Below are positions 1 through 12,831 of a DNA stretch of 64,000 bases, piece after piece. How positions within the stretch are numbered: the stretch's first letter is position 1; each line of letters begins with the position of its first letter. The stretch lies in contig OX104115.1 of the NCBI GenBank assembly GCA_944474755.1, positions 56,982,648 through 57,046,647 of the forward strand. Reading direction: 5' to 3'. The notes under the pieces are model-generated. The model was not told the origin of the DNA and did not search any database. It was given only the letters and a program-made list of their open reading frames with translations. The translations under genes were made by a program, and so were the position numbers. This DNA comes from Limnoperna fortunei. Lineage: Eukaryota > Mollusca > Bivalvia > Mytilida > Modiolidae.

Positions 1-3000
1 AGTCGGAGTGTTTTAGTCTGTACTGAATCGCCATTGTCATTTAGACTTTCCAATCAAAGAGTGTCCCTTGTCAGTTGTCGTTGTTGTCGTTGTTGTCGTT
101 GAAACTTTTCACATTTTAATCCATTTCTCTAAAATGATTGTCTAATTTCAATCAAACCTGGCACAAAGTATCCATGGGTAAACAGATGATTAACAAATCG
201 ATAAAATTGTCAAATTTAAATTATTTTGATCAGAAAGAAATATGCTACATGTAATATCAATCCAACTTTGTACAATGCTTAGCTGACATGGATTTGATTA
301 AATTTAAGAGCCAAACTCTCTTTTAAGGTGAGGTAATACAAAACAATGTTAAAAATATAACAGTGCAGATAAATAAGGAATTGTGACACCTATTCTAATA
401 ATTTTAAAAATCTTTTTCTCAAGTATTATTGGGCTTACATGTAAATCTATTAAATTTGACAAAATATATCCATTGATTAATGATAATCAAGTTTATCAGA
501 TTAAAGGTTCATATCTGCAAGGGGGATAAATTAAGAAAGTTTTTGAACAAGATCTTAAAACTGATACAATCTACATGTTGTACTGTTGAACAAAGTAGAG
601 GAAACATTAGAGTTTGTGCCACTGAACTGTAATGTCCTTTTGAAAAGCGAAATAATACAAGAATAAAAAAAATGAATTTTAAACACTTCTCATCAATTTT
701 GTGCTAATTTCAATTTTGTGCATTTGACTACCACTCAGGGTAAAAGAAATTCAAATTTTGTAACTGAACTGCTGTTCTTTATTTATAGAAGAGAAAAAAA
801 TATTTGATGGTGTAAACTACATGTAATTGGTTTTTATATTATACAGTACACCTCTGATACTCTTTTGTCTTCAAAAGACCTCAAACAATATTTGTAGATA
901 GATCATAATGAAGTTTATAAATCATTTAAAAGTTGTACTTTTGGTTGAACATAATTCTTATTCAGCAGTGTGACCCTTATACTTCTTTTTTAACAATACA
1001 CTTCCTTTAACCAACATTAACGTGAGACTAAATTATATCTTAAATCTTAAACTGTATTTAAAGTATCAATATATGTAGTCATATGAAAAAACAATGATTA
1101 TATGTTCCACTTATTATCTAAATCAGTAGGATAACACTTGACAGTAATCACATTACATATTATGAGTCTCATTTAAAAGTTGTGTTTGTTAAGTGTAAAA
1201 AGAATCGTTTGACTAGGCGCTAAAAGAAGCTATACCAGGAATGTATATGAAAGAGAATATTGTTAACTGTTTTTCAAATAATCCGAAATCTTTTTCGCGG
1301 CTTTTAGCCTTTTTAAAATAGCTATGTACACCAGTTAGCAGACAATACAGAATCCGGATTTCCAGGTCAAGTCTGCGAGGTGATATAGATCAATAAAGAG
1401 AAAATTTTCGCAATTTACCTGGTTCACAACTAGTTCATTTTACTTGAAAACGTAATTGTAAAACGTAGCATAACTTACTAGAGTTGTCTCGCATCTTACG
1501 AAGTTGATATCACTAATTTTGTTAATGTTTGAATGTGCATACCTCTTGAACCTTAAGTTGTACTAACATCATATATATCAGGATTCTTACATTTAAGGCC
1601 CACGATCTGTCAAAAATGGCATGCCATAGTTTGAATAAATATTCTAAGACAAAAAGTAAGCCCACTCTAAAGTAAATTCTTGCATTTCAGAAAATTTTGG
1701 TTAATATGTCATGTAGTATAGTGACTACAGTCTTTATGAATCATTCAAAAGAACACATATGGTCTCAAAAATATGCCAATATATCCTTCCTAAAATCCAT
1801 GTGGTAATTTTCAATACAAGTTAATCAGGACTATTTATTTGTAAGTACTTGAGTACTTAATTTATATTTACTCTCTTAACACATCACAAATATCACACAT
1901 TATCGCTTTTTTGTACAAAAAGCATTTAGTGAAAAATTTGCGTTCGACAGTCTCTAGTGTTTCGTAATGGCATGTTTTATGTTCAAATTACGCGTTAAAA
2001 TTATAGGTCCAATATCAAGTTATCTTATTACAGAGGTTTATCTCACATGAAAGCTATCAGGAATATATGTTATCTTCCATCTATACAAAGCACTCAAGAT
2101 AAATACTGATAAATAATGTAACGGTTAAATACAAACACGATTTAAAACAGGATCAATATTCTGCTAAAAAAATATTTTTACGACATTGATATAAATTATC
2201 GACTTTATACATAATTTGTGCGTTTTTTCAGAGTAATTCTGAGCTATCAGAACTTTAGTGGTGTTATTAAAAAACAATTATTTACTTAAACCAGACAAAA
2301 AACTGACAACTTGTTCCATTTTTCAGAGCGGCACATTTTAGCGTATATTTTTCAGAATGTAAGACTGTGATGTAGTAAAGATGAATACAGATTGTGTAAT
2401 TAACGTTATTTGTTAATACGGAAATTTACTTTGAGCTAATTGTTCTTTTTATGTTTAAAAAAGTTGACCGTTTGTAAGTAGAGACCAACGCGCTTGTTGT
2501 AGAGATTAGTGTCCTTAACCTTTAGCTCCCAGAATTAAGATATATAAAATGTATGTAGGGTCCCTAATATAATAGTATATTGCCTTCATAAAAGAAAGCA
2601 GTTCTATCGTTCATAGACTGACAAGTGTTTGGTTGTTGTCTTCAAAATATAAACTAAAATCCCAATATACGCACTGTTTATAATTGTAATTCAAATTTAG
2701 ACTCGAGCGAAATTCTGTGCTTCGTTGAAAATCAGTTTAATTTTTCCAAAAGTCTTTTAGAACTTTATTGTATGTTTCTAGCATGGAATTTAAAAAACAT
2801 CGTAGATTACCTTTCTGGGAGGGTTAAACAGAACTGTCGTCCACGCTGTATTGATTGGTAGCTTTTATTTAAGACATTGGAAATAAGAGATTGTTCAAAA
2901 AGGTAAACATTAACACCGCGTTATTTCTTTCATTACTGTATTCTAACAAAGACATAGTTGCTATCAATCTAAGTAATATCTTGCATTACAAGTCTGTTAC

Positions 3001-3711
3001 GTTTAAAATGCCACCATAATTCAAAACAAATCCGTTCCGATTATGTATCTTAACCATATTGCACCCAAAATCTTCAATTACAAACTTTTAAGGGATAACG
3101 TCAAGTAATGTACAATAAACCCTTTATTGAGTAGTTTAGTGGTCAAAAGTTCTTTCTAAATATGCAAGGGATTTTAAAAGAAGGTCGACAAATGGTAAGC
3201 ATAATACAAAAAGAAAACGTGTAGCAATATATCTAATCCACCCTGCTAGCATTATACAAACCACATGTCAAACCATGCATCATACTGTCAAACCATGCAT
3301 CATACAATGTCACCTCGGCACGAAATGGCATGCTATATTTACGTTTAAAACTTGTATGATTGTGTGACAGCGGAAGAAATATACAAAATTAAATGTTGTG
3401 TTATCCATGTTTTTTGGATATCATGTTTCTGTAAATTATGTGTTTTCACCGATTCAGAAGTGTTAGATTTTTAGTTTTTTATATAAATTGATTAGATGTT
3501 TGCTTTAAAACTAGCGAGAAGTATTTGAGGTGTAATCAGTACGAGATGTAGTATACAAACAATAAATCAATTCCTTTAGCATTTTGTAGCTGCTACCACG
3601 TGCCTACTATATTATTGAGATCTAAAAATGTGGTCTTTAGCGTGCAAATGCGTGGCATTCTCTAAACACACTGTGGTCCGTGCGTCAGGCTTACCGTATT
3701 ATCACCTTAAC

Positions 3712-3732
3712 ACCCCCGCCCCCCCCCCCCCC
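3712..3732. repeat. Poly-C tract
   Basis: Twenty of 21 bases are C, with one G. The matching place in copy 2 (around 16480) lacks the run, so it arose or was lost after duplication, or is an assembly homopolymer problem. Confidence 0.8.
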
Positions 3733-5194
3733 TTTACAAGAGAGCAAAAATTATCCGTCACCTGATGTTGACGCGCTTGGAAACTCTGTGGGTCGAGCAT
3801 AGTAATATATATTTTATAATTTGTCATGCGGTACATAATAATCCAATCCGCCATGGTTGTTCTTTTTGCAATTGGTGCATAGTTATTCTCCAAAATGGAA
3901 AGTACAGGTTTGCAGTAATATTGTAGCATGCTAACCAGTTTTATCATTTGTCATGCAGTACATACAAACCTTATCGCAAAAGGCCATTTTCAACGAAACA
4001 TACAAATATAAATAATTCACTACATGCAATCCCTATCAGCCATGTTTATTGGTTGCCTGGGATTTAGGCTTTAGTTGCAGTCAGCTTTTTAAACTGAAAA
4101 CATCGGACAAGATGGCATGTTTTGGAAAAAATTGTACTTTTGTCATTATGCCTAACAGGAATCGTTTTTCGTATACATGTAGTGAATAATATTTGTAATA
4201 GTTGTTTTGGCATGAAATTACATGTACGTTAGTTTACCTATTTGAATATGCATAATGTTTGAATCCACGCCCTATTAAATTAGTCAATGATTTACGTCCT
4301 AAACATGTGTAGCGACAAAAAATGTATTGGCTGAAATTTAATCACTGAAGTTGCTCAGAATAATTACGTTAAATTTGTCTTTGATCTTCGACTTTGTGTA
4401 AGCAAATTAATAAAGGAGTCTTTTGTTGATTGCTAACGATAAAATTTACAGAAATAAACAAGTGTGATATGATCAGTCATATGTTACATATTTATAAACA
4501 GTAATATTTTTCATAAATGATGTCTCCGGAATCAACACCGCTGACAATGATATTTCTAAAAAAATAAACTAATGCAAACGTAAAGTTAATAGAGCAGAAA
4601 CACATTTAATCAGGTGTTTGATCAGATGATTTGCATTTGATATGTCTCAAATGCGGTCACCTTTTAAATATTTATGAGATAATTTGTAATGGCACGAAGT
4701 TTAAATTTACAGTTGCACGATCTAAAGCATTGATAATCACGCCATTGCTGACATTATCCTTTAGGGAAATGTTATTATGCAACATAACGATTAACAATCA
4801 TTTCACACAACATTGTCAATATACATAATTCACGTGAAACAGAAGACAAAGGAAACGGCACAGGTTCGTTTTCATATGCAAATACAAGCCTTAGGGTAAA
4901 ATTAGGTTTTTACCTAAACGTTGTTAACCAAGCAAACAACCTATCAACTGTATCCAATAAGTACTAGCAAATTTGTCTTCATAAACAACCATAAGGACGA
5001 GTCTGACGTATCGTGATATCACGAAGTGCATGTGAGTTCTACTCTTTATTAACCTTAAACAATGCAGTGTTTTCTGAAGAACAAACAATGCGCACTAACT
5101 TATACCCTCGCTTCCATCTTTGTCAATACCTGGGTCGAAAGCAATAATAAGAGTCTGCGAAATTGATAAAAATCGTTAAATTATCTTATAATAG

Positions 5195-5760
5195 CAGGTG
5201 CTTTACTTCAAAACACATGTAAAATCTTACTGAGTTTTAGAAATCTGTGTCGAAAACTGTATGAGGAGTGGATTTCTGTAAATATTATTTCCTTCTGCAT
5301 ATTTTTTGAAACATGATTATGTTTCAAGGTTTCAAAGTCTGCAATCTTTTAGGGAAGTTTCAAAGATCTTGATTAAAAACTGTAAGAGTGTTCATTACAC
5401 AAAATACATGTAGGTACTGTCTTCGGCATATTTTCTGAAAAATGACTTAGTTCCCAAGTCTGAAAACCTTGGAAAAATCCCAAAACAATTCCTTTATAGC
5501 AGGTGCAGAACTGTTATAAATATGCAATCTTTTTGTTGGGTTTCAGAGATATGGTTTGAAAACTGTAGGAGTTGATTACTCAAAATAGGTAGTCTTCTGT
5601 ACAATTTATGAAAATGGCTACGTTCCTAGGGTCTAAGAAAAAATCCTCAAACAATTCTGCAGGTGCACGTATTTAGTCTGCAAACTTCTTATAATGCTTC
5701 AGATTTAGGTCCAATAATGAAGGACGACGTTATTAAACAAAATAGTACCAATTGTCTCAA
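5195..5760. repeat. Diverged tandem repeat inside segment B copy 1
   Basis: About three units of roughly 130-170 bp recur. Each carries 'gcaggtgc', an 'aaaactgta.gag' word, a 'cacaaaata' word and a 'cttc.gcatattttctgaaa' word. The same array is present at 17900-18460 and, more diverged, at 61235-61660, so it pre-dates all three copies. Confidence 0.65.
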
Positions 5761-6861
5761 TATCAAAGTCCATTGTTTTCTATGATAAACCTTAAATTTC
5801 TTTTTGATACAAACGTTAAATATATACTAACGATGGGAGTATGTGACACAGATTTTGTGAAAGTGTCATTTAATTTCATTTAACGGTGTAGTTTGAGTTG
5901 CAGATAAAAGATTGGTACATCTTTTCAAAAAAAGCAAATCCACGTTTTTCTATTGAAAATTCCAAACATCATTCTAAGCAAAATGTTAAATATATATGTC
6001 ACTACGGCACAACACGATAAATATTATTTGAAAGTTTCGCAACATTACATTAAGTCATGTAGGAGGAGGTGCGAATAAGAGATAGGTACCCCAAAGTGTA
6101 ATGGAAGGGCGGACACCCCATAATTATATACATCTTGCTTTTCAAAGCGGGGATTATAAAAACAATGAGGTTGCATTAGAAATATACGAACGTTAGAATA
6201 GTAGTCACATACAGTATATATTTCTCTTACACAACATTGTTTCTGATTATAAACGCAAATAGTAATTATTTAACTAAATTACATTATTTCCTTGTGTCAT
6301 CTACTGTAAATAATTCAAGAATGTTGAAAGTGGATGGCAGAGGTCAATGTTATTTTAATGAACATTGAATCTCAAAATGTCCTTTCCAGCGCAACTTCTC
6401 TGTTACTACTGATATGAAATTTATTCAAGTAACTTGGTAAGACCTAAGAACACCGAATGCAGTTGTGCATATCGACAGAAAATTATGATACAATATTTTT
6501 TGTAGGAGTGATTCCTCCTAAATGCGTTTATACTAAGAAACTACTGATCTTAATCCAAAGGAAATTAAAAGGTTTCCGTTAGCATGGGGTATTTGAGCGT
6601 GTTCACTAAGGTTAATAATTTTAAATGGAAACCAATAATCTTTTATTAAGGCACATGCAATTCCAACCCGTCATTTCAGACTTTTTCCGATTTAAAAAAA
6701 AATATATTCTTTTGTACGTTATTAGTATTTCCGTAAAAAAAAACAAATATGGCCATCATAACCCCCTCGTAACTGGCATCAAAAGAGACCAACCAGACAG
6801 CCCGTCAAATTTATCACATAATTAAAACAAACTGAACGTTGAATAAAACCTAGTTTCTTCA

Positions 6862-7250
6862 GTTATGGTGGTTGCGAATCCCTCAAGCCACTCTGGTGTC
6901 AGATCAGCCTGCAGATATAGCCGAGTCGGCGACAATTCAACTTTTCCAAGTTGTGGTCCCTATTCTTAATAACCACGAATTTATCCAACAATCCATCCCC
7001 AAAATAACTCAAGAAGTCAATAAATCATTAGAGAAAACAGTCTCAACGATTGTTAAAAGAATTAAAACCCCTTTTTAAGAGAATTGAATAAAACAAAAAA
7101 GTCATTCAATGCCAACAAGAAATTATACACCAACAATCAAAAGACATATTTATATTGCAAGAACAGGGTAAACGTCTTAACGGTGATGAAAAACGCTTAG
7201 AAGAGCAAGAACAATTCGCGCAGATCTTCTCTTAGATTTAACAATATCCC
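6862..7250 (+). pseudogene. LINE ORF1 fragment, broken
   Basis: A reading frame at 6872-7078 contains a helical, coiled-coil-like stretch (VVVPILNNHEF, then KITQEVNKSLEKTVSTIVKR). A shifted frame follows with the block SRRSSLRFNNIP near 7219-7254. This order (coiled coil, then an RRM-type block starting RRSxLRxxxIP) is what ORF1 proteins of L1/CR1-type non-LTR retrotransposons show; their ORF1 product binds the element's RNA. Several stops and frame changes show it is dead. It may belong to the ORF2 relic starting near 8490, separated from it by a later SINE and an inverted-repeat element, but that link is inference. The upstream ORF at 6625-6825 (GIKRDQPDSPSNLSHN) might be its N-terminal part. 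Confidence 0.6.
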
Positions 7251-7344
7251 AGTAATTACATGATAGAGATGGGAAATATGTTTATCCAACTCATACTAAT
7301 AATCTATAGCTCGATATAATTTGAGAGAACCTTAACTTAACCAT

Positions 7345-7621
7345 AATACAAAAAGCCTGGCCGCGGACCATAGTGTGCACGAGCTCCTTGCACGTTAAAG
7401 ATTCCTTTTGTAGATTTAGAAAAAGAGTAGCCGCTTCAAAAGGCTAAATTCTCTGACCCTACCCAATACTTCGTACTTTTCTAGTGAGAGTCAGAATTTT
7501 GTTTCCTGTGTCCCATCCCACCCCTTTTTCAATTGATGTATTGTTTGTTAACTTGTTCCCGTCCTGAATATAGCTGAAATACTCATTTGGACGTAGAGAA
7601 AATATCCAATCAATCAGTCAA
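7345..7621 (+). mobile_element. SINE/LINE 3' end with (AATC) tail
   Basis: The segment has a 'gctccttgcacgttaaagat' block, then 'cctgaatatagctgaaata', then 'ggacgta', and ends 'aatcaatcagtca'. The same terminal block closes the LINE at 41041-41108 and recurs at 51553-51603. A shared 3' end followed by a short repeat tail marks a retroposed element. Confidence 0.7.
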
Positions 7622-7708
7622 AATATTTTATCAACATATGTTTTGTCTTAGTGTTAATTGTTATGCAACTATGTAGACATATTACCTGGTCCATGTGTGC
7701 TAACTACT

Positions 7709-8462
7709 GCTGGATACCAGTCGAATCGCCCAACGGTAATGTCGAACCTTTTAAAAACACCCCCACTTTTAGTAAAATCGCCCCTAGCAAAAAATGGCCC
7801 AGCCTTCAGCAAAATCGCTCCACTTATAAAAATCGGTAAATAGTATAATTATTTCTTGTTATTCTTTGTTTGAGGGTGTGTATATGATCCCATGCAGTTA
7901 AGAATGTTAAGATAAATCATAAATCTTTTATCGGTTCTTTGTTTTTCACAATACTCGACCTCTTGCCCTGTTCGTACAGTCTGCCAACAATCTATACATA
8001 TACTGGCCATTGTTTATAATTACAGTTCAAGAAAGAATACATTTATCTGTCATCATTACTGATATAGTTATTAATGAAAATCATTAGGGTAATAATAATA
8101 AGTGTAATAAAAAAAAGACATCTGGATTATAATTAATAAAACTGTTATAAATTTTACTCAGCGACAACATTTATATGTAATTCAATATAAAACAATAAAC
8201 TCCTACAAAGTAGAAAATAGCTGTACAACATAACAATGTATACTTTATAGTGATTTTTGTAAGTGGGGTGATTTCGGACGGATGAGGGTGGGGGGATTTA
8301 GTTAAGTGGGGCGGTTTTTACTGGGAGTGATTTTACTATGGGCCGATTTTGCTTTAGGTGGGGGCGTTTTTACATGAGACGCTTTTAAATTCGGGGGCGA
8401 TTTTGCCAAAAGTTGGGTCGTTTTTGACGGGGGCGATTTTTCCGTGGGGCGATATTACCAGC
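7709..8462. mobile_element. Inverted-repeat element made of GCGATTTT-type words
   Basis: The left end reads 'gctggataccag...aatcgcccaacgg'. The right end, reverse-complemented, reads 'gctggtaatatcgccccacgg'. Inside each arm a degenerate word of about 20 bp recurs (aaaatcgcccc on the left, ggggcgatttt on the right). The right arm is longer (about 8255-8462) and has around ten words; the left arm (7709-7835) has about four. The middle is AT-rich with no ORF. This looks like a non-autonomous DNA transposon with long, internally repetitive terminal inverted repeats. No clear target-site duplication was found. Confidence 0.55.
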
Positions 8463-8489
8463 TTTCAGGTCAAGTCCAAGGCATAATAC

Positions 8490-10760
8490 ATTGTACATAT
8501 TAATGAACTTCCAAATCTTATAGATAAACCTACCAATTTATTTGAAACACCGAAACACTTATGAAGCATATATAAGTAACTTATAATATACCAGTTGTGG
8601 GGAGCGACACAATACCTATTGACATACGTAGTACTGATCACGACGGTACATACATGTATCTGACGATAGACAGTAAAAAATCTTGCAAGCGCTTCATTTG
8701 GAATTATAAACAGGCCAATATTGAACTTATGAAAAACAATTCTCTGACACGAACTGGGTTTACATAATTGTATCCGAGAGCGACGTTAATGTTGCATGTT
8801 TAAATTTTACCGATACTTTTTTAAGTATTTGAAGAGAATGCATACCATCCAGAACAGTTATTGTCAGAAAAGAATTACAAAATATGGTTTGACTCAAATC
8901 TAAGACGCGATATTAGAAATAGAGATAGACTAAGCAAAATATTTCATAGAAACACAGTCAGCTTAAGTTTAAAGCTCGGCGCAATAAACTCAATTATATG
9001 AAAAAATAGGCAAAAGAGAAATTTCATGCTAAAATTAACGAAGCCCTATCGGAATTGAAAATAGCAAATGTAAACTTAAACCAGAAAACTATCAAAATAT
9101 TATTAAAAGGGGAAATTCCACATTCAGGAATAGTACCTTGACATTACCTTAATTACATGAATTTAGTATTTGATAACATTTTAAAATGTAACTGTCTAAG
9201 GGAATATTTATGTTCAGTTGCGAACTTAGAGGACAGAGACAAAGACGTAACGGAATACTCATGGAAATATTAATTTTGTAACAAAACGTCTTAAATCCAA
9301 AAGAATCAATAGAATAAGATATATCCATAAATAAAATGTTACTTATGGTTAAAAATAAAATCGCACAACCGCTGTGCATGCATTTTAATAAATCTTTGAA
9401 GTGCAATACTTTTACTAAGGAATGGAAACTAGTGAATTAAGAGCTCTGTACAAGAAGCGAGACAAATCCCTAGTTTCAAATTATAGGACTGTCTCACTAT
9501 TATATTGTATAAGTAAAGTTTTTGAGAAAACATTTGTATGAAAATGATCTTTTTTTAAAAAAAATATCAGTCTATAGTTTTTTCCACAGTTCATCAAGTT
9601 TGAACCCAACCACAATGTTTTATATTATTAGATTCTGTATTACATTTTGTGAAATAAGTAACACTTTCGATCGAATATAAATTCGGGGGTTAATATTTAT
9701 ACTAGAAAGATATGACATGAAAGGCAAATGTCTTTGCTGGCCATAAAGTAATCTTACTTTATCTTAGAAGACAACAAGTTGTTCTCTATAAAAATGTATC
9801 ATCTATAAGCTTTCTGCAAGCCGGGTCCCAAAGGATAGGTTATAGGACCCTTCCTATTTCTCATTTACGTTATTGATATATCTGATGACATGATAGGTTT
9901 GTGTAGATTGTTTGTAGACGATACATTCATTGGTCATACATGGTAGAAAGATGGTTGGTTAAGCTTAATCCTGATAAGACCGATATTATTGTTTTTATTT
10001 TTTTCAATAGGACTGTAGACATCGGCTTTAGATTAAAAAAATCGATTGTAGAACCGGTAACACAGCACAAACATCTAGGTGTGTTTTTCAGTTCCGACTA
10101 GACATGTCGATTACATTATTGAGAAAACTTCAATTCAAGCTAATGTTTTGCGAAAATTAAAATATAAATTAAAACGGGAGAATCTTGAAAACATATATCA
10201 CTTGTATCATAAACTTCAAATTATAACTTACATGTACGCAACAGAAATAATTTCAATATCCCAGTTTCTCGACTTTCTGTATTACAACAATCCTTCTTAC
10301 TAGCTAAACTTAATTTATGGAATAACGTTGAAACCTCACTAAGGGATTCCTCATCGTTTTGAGATATTCAAAACAAGATTGAAACTTCGAAAATATCGAA
10401 CAAAAGTCATACCACCTATTCATCACCGGCTGCTAAATATATTACATACTCTAATGCGATTCCAGTGCAGTGCTCTTAAACATGATCTTTCGAGAAGATA
10501 TAATAAATGATGAATTGTGAGACTGCAGAGAATATATAAATACATCGGAACATTATTTTATTTCTTACTAAAGATATTTTTATCAAAGAGATGTGCTGTC
10601 ATGCTTCAAAATTTACGAAGCCTGGAAGCTTTTATCAACTTGCAACCCATTCTATTTGGTGATAGCACAAAACATGACGACATTAACTATTTGATTTTTA
10701 ACTATGTTCAAACTTATATAATTATATTGAGATACTGGACGATTTCTTCGTGACTACATT
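8490..10760 (+). pseudogene. Non-LTR retrotransposon ORF2 (endonuclease end and reverse transcriptase), decayed
   Basis: Shifting frames spell ORF2 in the right order. The end of an AP-endonuclease (SDHDGTY-type, here DHDGTYMYL) is near 8635. An RT entry block SNYRTVSLLYCISKVFE lies near 9475-9525, then QAGSQRIGYRTLP near 9819, GPFLFLIYVIDISDD near 9842, and the catalytic box LFVDDTFI near 9909. NPDKTDIIVF follows near 9970, and a C-terminal region (HVDYIIEKTSIQANVLRKLKYKLKR) sits at 10088-10160. FVDD replaces the usual FADD. Such enzymes copy element RNA into nicked chromosomal DNA. Stops and frameshifts occur throughout, so this copy is dead. No RNase H is visible, so it is a different family (CR1/Jockey-like is my guess) from the LINE at 38 kb. 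Confidence 0.85.
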
Positions 10761-11159
10761 TTCTGTAATAACATATCTACCAGTAAGACCAGATCTTTTT
10801 TAAGTTATTACCGGGAATTTATTTATGTATTTATGCATTAATGTTACCGTTTGTCTTCATTTTCTTTCGTGTTTTCTCTCTTTTTGTTTTTCGTTTTTTT
10901 TTCTTCTGTTTATTTTGTTTTGTAACAAACTGTTCATTCCGCTCTTTATAAATATTATGAATTGATTGAGTTTATCATTACACTAATTATATTTTCACCT
11001 TGTTAAACTTATATACATGTATATAAATACAATTTGTGTAAATTTACATTATTGTCTTGAAATGTATTGTATGTTTTATGTAAGGAGAAGATGTCCTAAG
11101 TTGTATAACTTGTTTTCGATCCTTTTGTCTGTGTTTTGACAGTTCTGTTTTACGGTCAT
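10761..11159. other. AT-rich spacer, probably 3' UTR of the LINE relic
   Basis: It has T-rich runs and 'cattccgctctttataaat' but no ORF, hairpin or tail that I can assign. Confidence 0.4.
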
Positions 11160-11705
11160 TACTTATTAGAGATCGCAGCCAACATCATGACGCTAATTTA
11201 ACCGAAATTATCCGCTTCCTGGATACAAGAGGAGATACGTTCATGCCGGTATACACGAATTTTCCTATCACGTTTTTGTACTCGTCATTGAACCAGATTC
11301 TACGGCAGTTCCGAAATGTCCAGTCCCTACGATCTGTTACACCATCGGACTCTTTTTTCTGTGTTACGGTGTCAACACTGCTCCAATATATGTCATTCTG
11401 TGTCTTATGCCATATTGTCGAAGTCGGTTGTGACTGGTTGCAAGCTCTCTCTGCTGTGGTTGTAGCAGCAATGGTTCGATTCTCTCAATGAAGGACCCTG
11501 ATGTAGCAATCTTGACCAGGAGTCAATATGCGAGGTTGCCCACTTACTTTTCTCGGACGGTCATAAGTAAAGCCAGTCAGCTGGTAAATTGTGCTCTGGT
11601 TTACGTTTGCATTGGTTTGATCATACTTTGGGGTAATTCTGCATGGAAACGTTTGATGACGATATTTCGAGTAGCAGGGTCAAACCTTGGCATGACAGGA
11701 TTTTA
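11160..11705 (-). pseudogene. Tc1/mariner-like transposase, 5' half, decayed
   Basis: Read on the minus strand from 11700, the frame opens MPRFDPATRNIVIKRFHAE, typical of Tc1-type transposase N-termini. Further on are RLRQYGIRHRMTYIGAVLTP near 11365 and a WFNDEYK block near 11290. That block holds the first catalytic Asp of the DDE triad (usual form FTDESRF). Several stops interrupt it, and homology fades near 11160, before the second and third acidic residues. The enzyme cuts and pastes the element between TA sites. No terminal inverted repeats were recognised. Confidence 0.75.
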
Positions 11706-12831
11706 GCGTTGTGATTAATTTACTCTTCAAACTTGAATCTTTCTTACGATGTAAATAAGGTTATATTCAGAGAGGTATTCGATTTCATAAAGGGATCCGA
11801 ACGATTTGATATTACTTAATTGTTTTCTTTCGATAGACCAACATAAGTCAGCACTATCCCCTTGTTTCCCCTTATAAACTTGTGAGCTAACTCTAAAATA
11901 TTACTTAATGCTCGTTCTTGTACCATGTGTTAAGCTTTAATGCATATTTCTGTATTGCGGAGATGACGTCATAAGTATGCATTTACTTGTGTCCAATCCA
12001 TTTTGTATAATTTATAAATAAAATATGTTTAATCTAATGACATTCGTACTTCACCCTAACACTGTAATTTAGTCATTCCATTTATTTAACTCAACTATAA
12101 GACGTAGAACGGTACAGTGATAGATTTTTACATCATTTTAAAACACAAATCTCTCTAAACCACATCAAACTAAAGAAAAAAGAATAACAAATTGAATATT
12201 TGGAAAAGCGACTCATTATTCTTCTAAAAGTACGCAAAACAAAAAATGAAAGACTTCCAATTGTTACATAACATTAATATTTCCTTTTTTTATCAAGAAT
12301 TAATTGCTTTCTTTGAATAGGTTTAATTCTACTATTTAGGCAGTATTATAGCGTTTAGTGTTTTTATTAGATGATTAGAGGAAAGCGAATACCTGAAGTT
12401 TGCTATAATGTCTTTGTCAATTAAGGCTGGGATCGAGCACACCTTTCCCTTTTAACATTAGTAAAACAATATATACCAGAGGGCGTTTCGTATGATAAAT
12501 GAATAATATTATTTATTAATTTAATTACCAAAATATATCCTTAATATTCTTTTGACTAAAAATTATCAGCTCTCATTCATTAGTAAAACATATATGCCAT
12601 ATATATCCGCAACCAATTCATCTTGGCACGATCTTTCTTTTGGGCGCACATTTGTTATGCAATGATTGATTGTTTAAAAAAATCCCAAAATATCACTTTG
12701 CAAGATCTGAAAACAATTTTGACACTTTATACTTCATGCCGGAGCTAACAATAATAATTTGTGTGCATGAAGGTTTGACAAAATCCGAAATGTGTAGTAC
12801 ATGATTTTCGAATTAGATTACAAAGGGGACG
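11706..12831. other. Intergenic, no recognised feature
   Basis: AT-rich DNA with no plausible ORF, hairpin or tandem array. It ends at the left edge of segment B copy 2. Confidence 0.6.

Larger units (their letters stand above)
1..6367. repeat. Segment B, copy 1 (direct duplicate of 12832-19076)
   Basis: Base by base this stretch runs parallel to 12832-19076. The offset drifts from about 12831 at the left to 12709 at the right because of small indels. The block 4741-4860 differs from 17461-17580 at one base in 120; other blocks differ more. The window cuts its left end. Homology stops at about 6367, where copy 1 continues 'ttgaatctc' and copy 2 'tgcagaac'. Copy 1 has about 87 extra bases near 312-405, a GTTGTC microsatellite near 76-103, and a doubled 20-base word at 3266-3305 that is single in copy 2. 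No ORF is convincing. Function unknown; it may be flanking DNA of a duplicated locus, or two uncollapsed haplotypes. Confidence 0.93.

Noticed and set aside
4631..4828. A 65-codon ORF conserved in both segment B copies (also 17351-17548).
   Set aside because: The six differences I can count all change an amino acid and none is silent, which is what non-coding DNA gives. There is no domain, and the ORF is not kept in copy 3.
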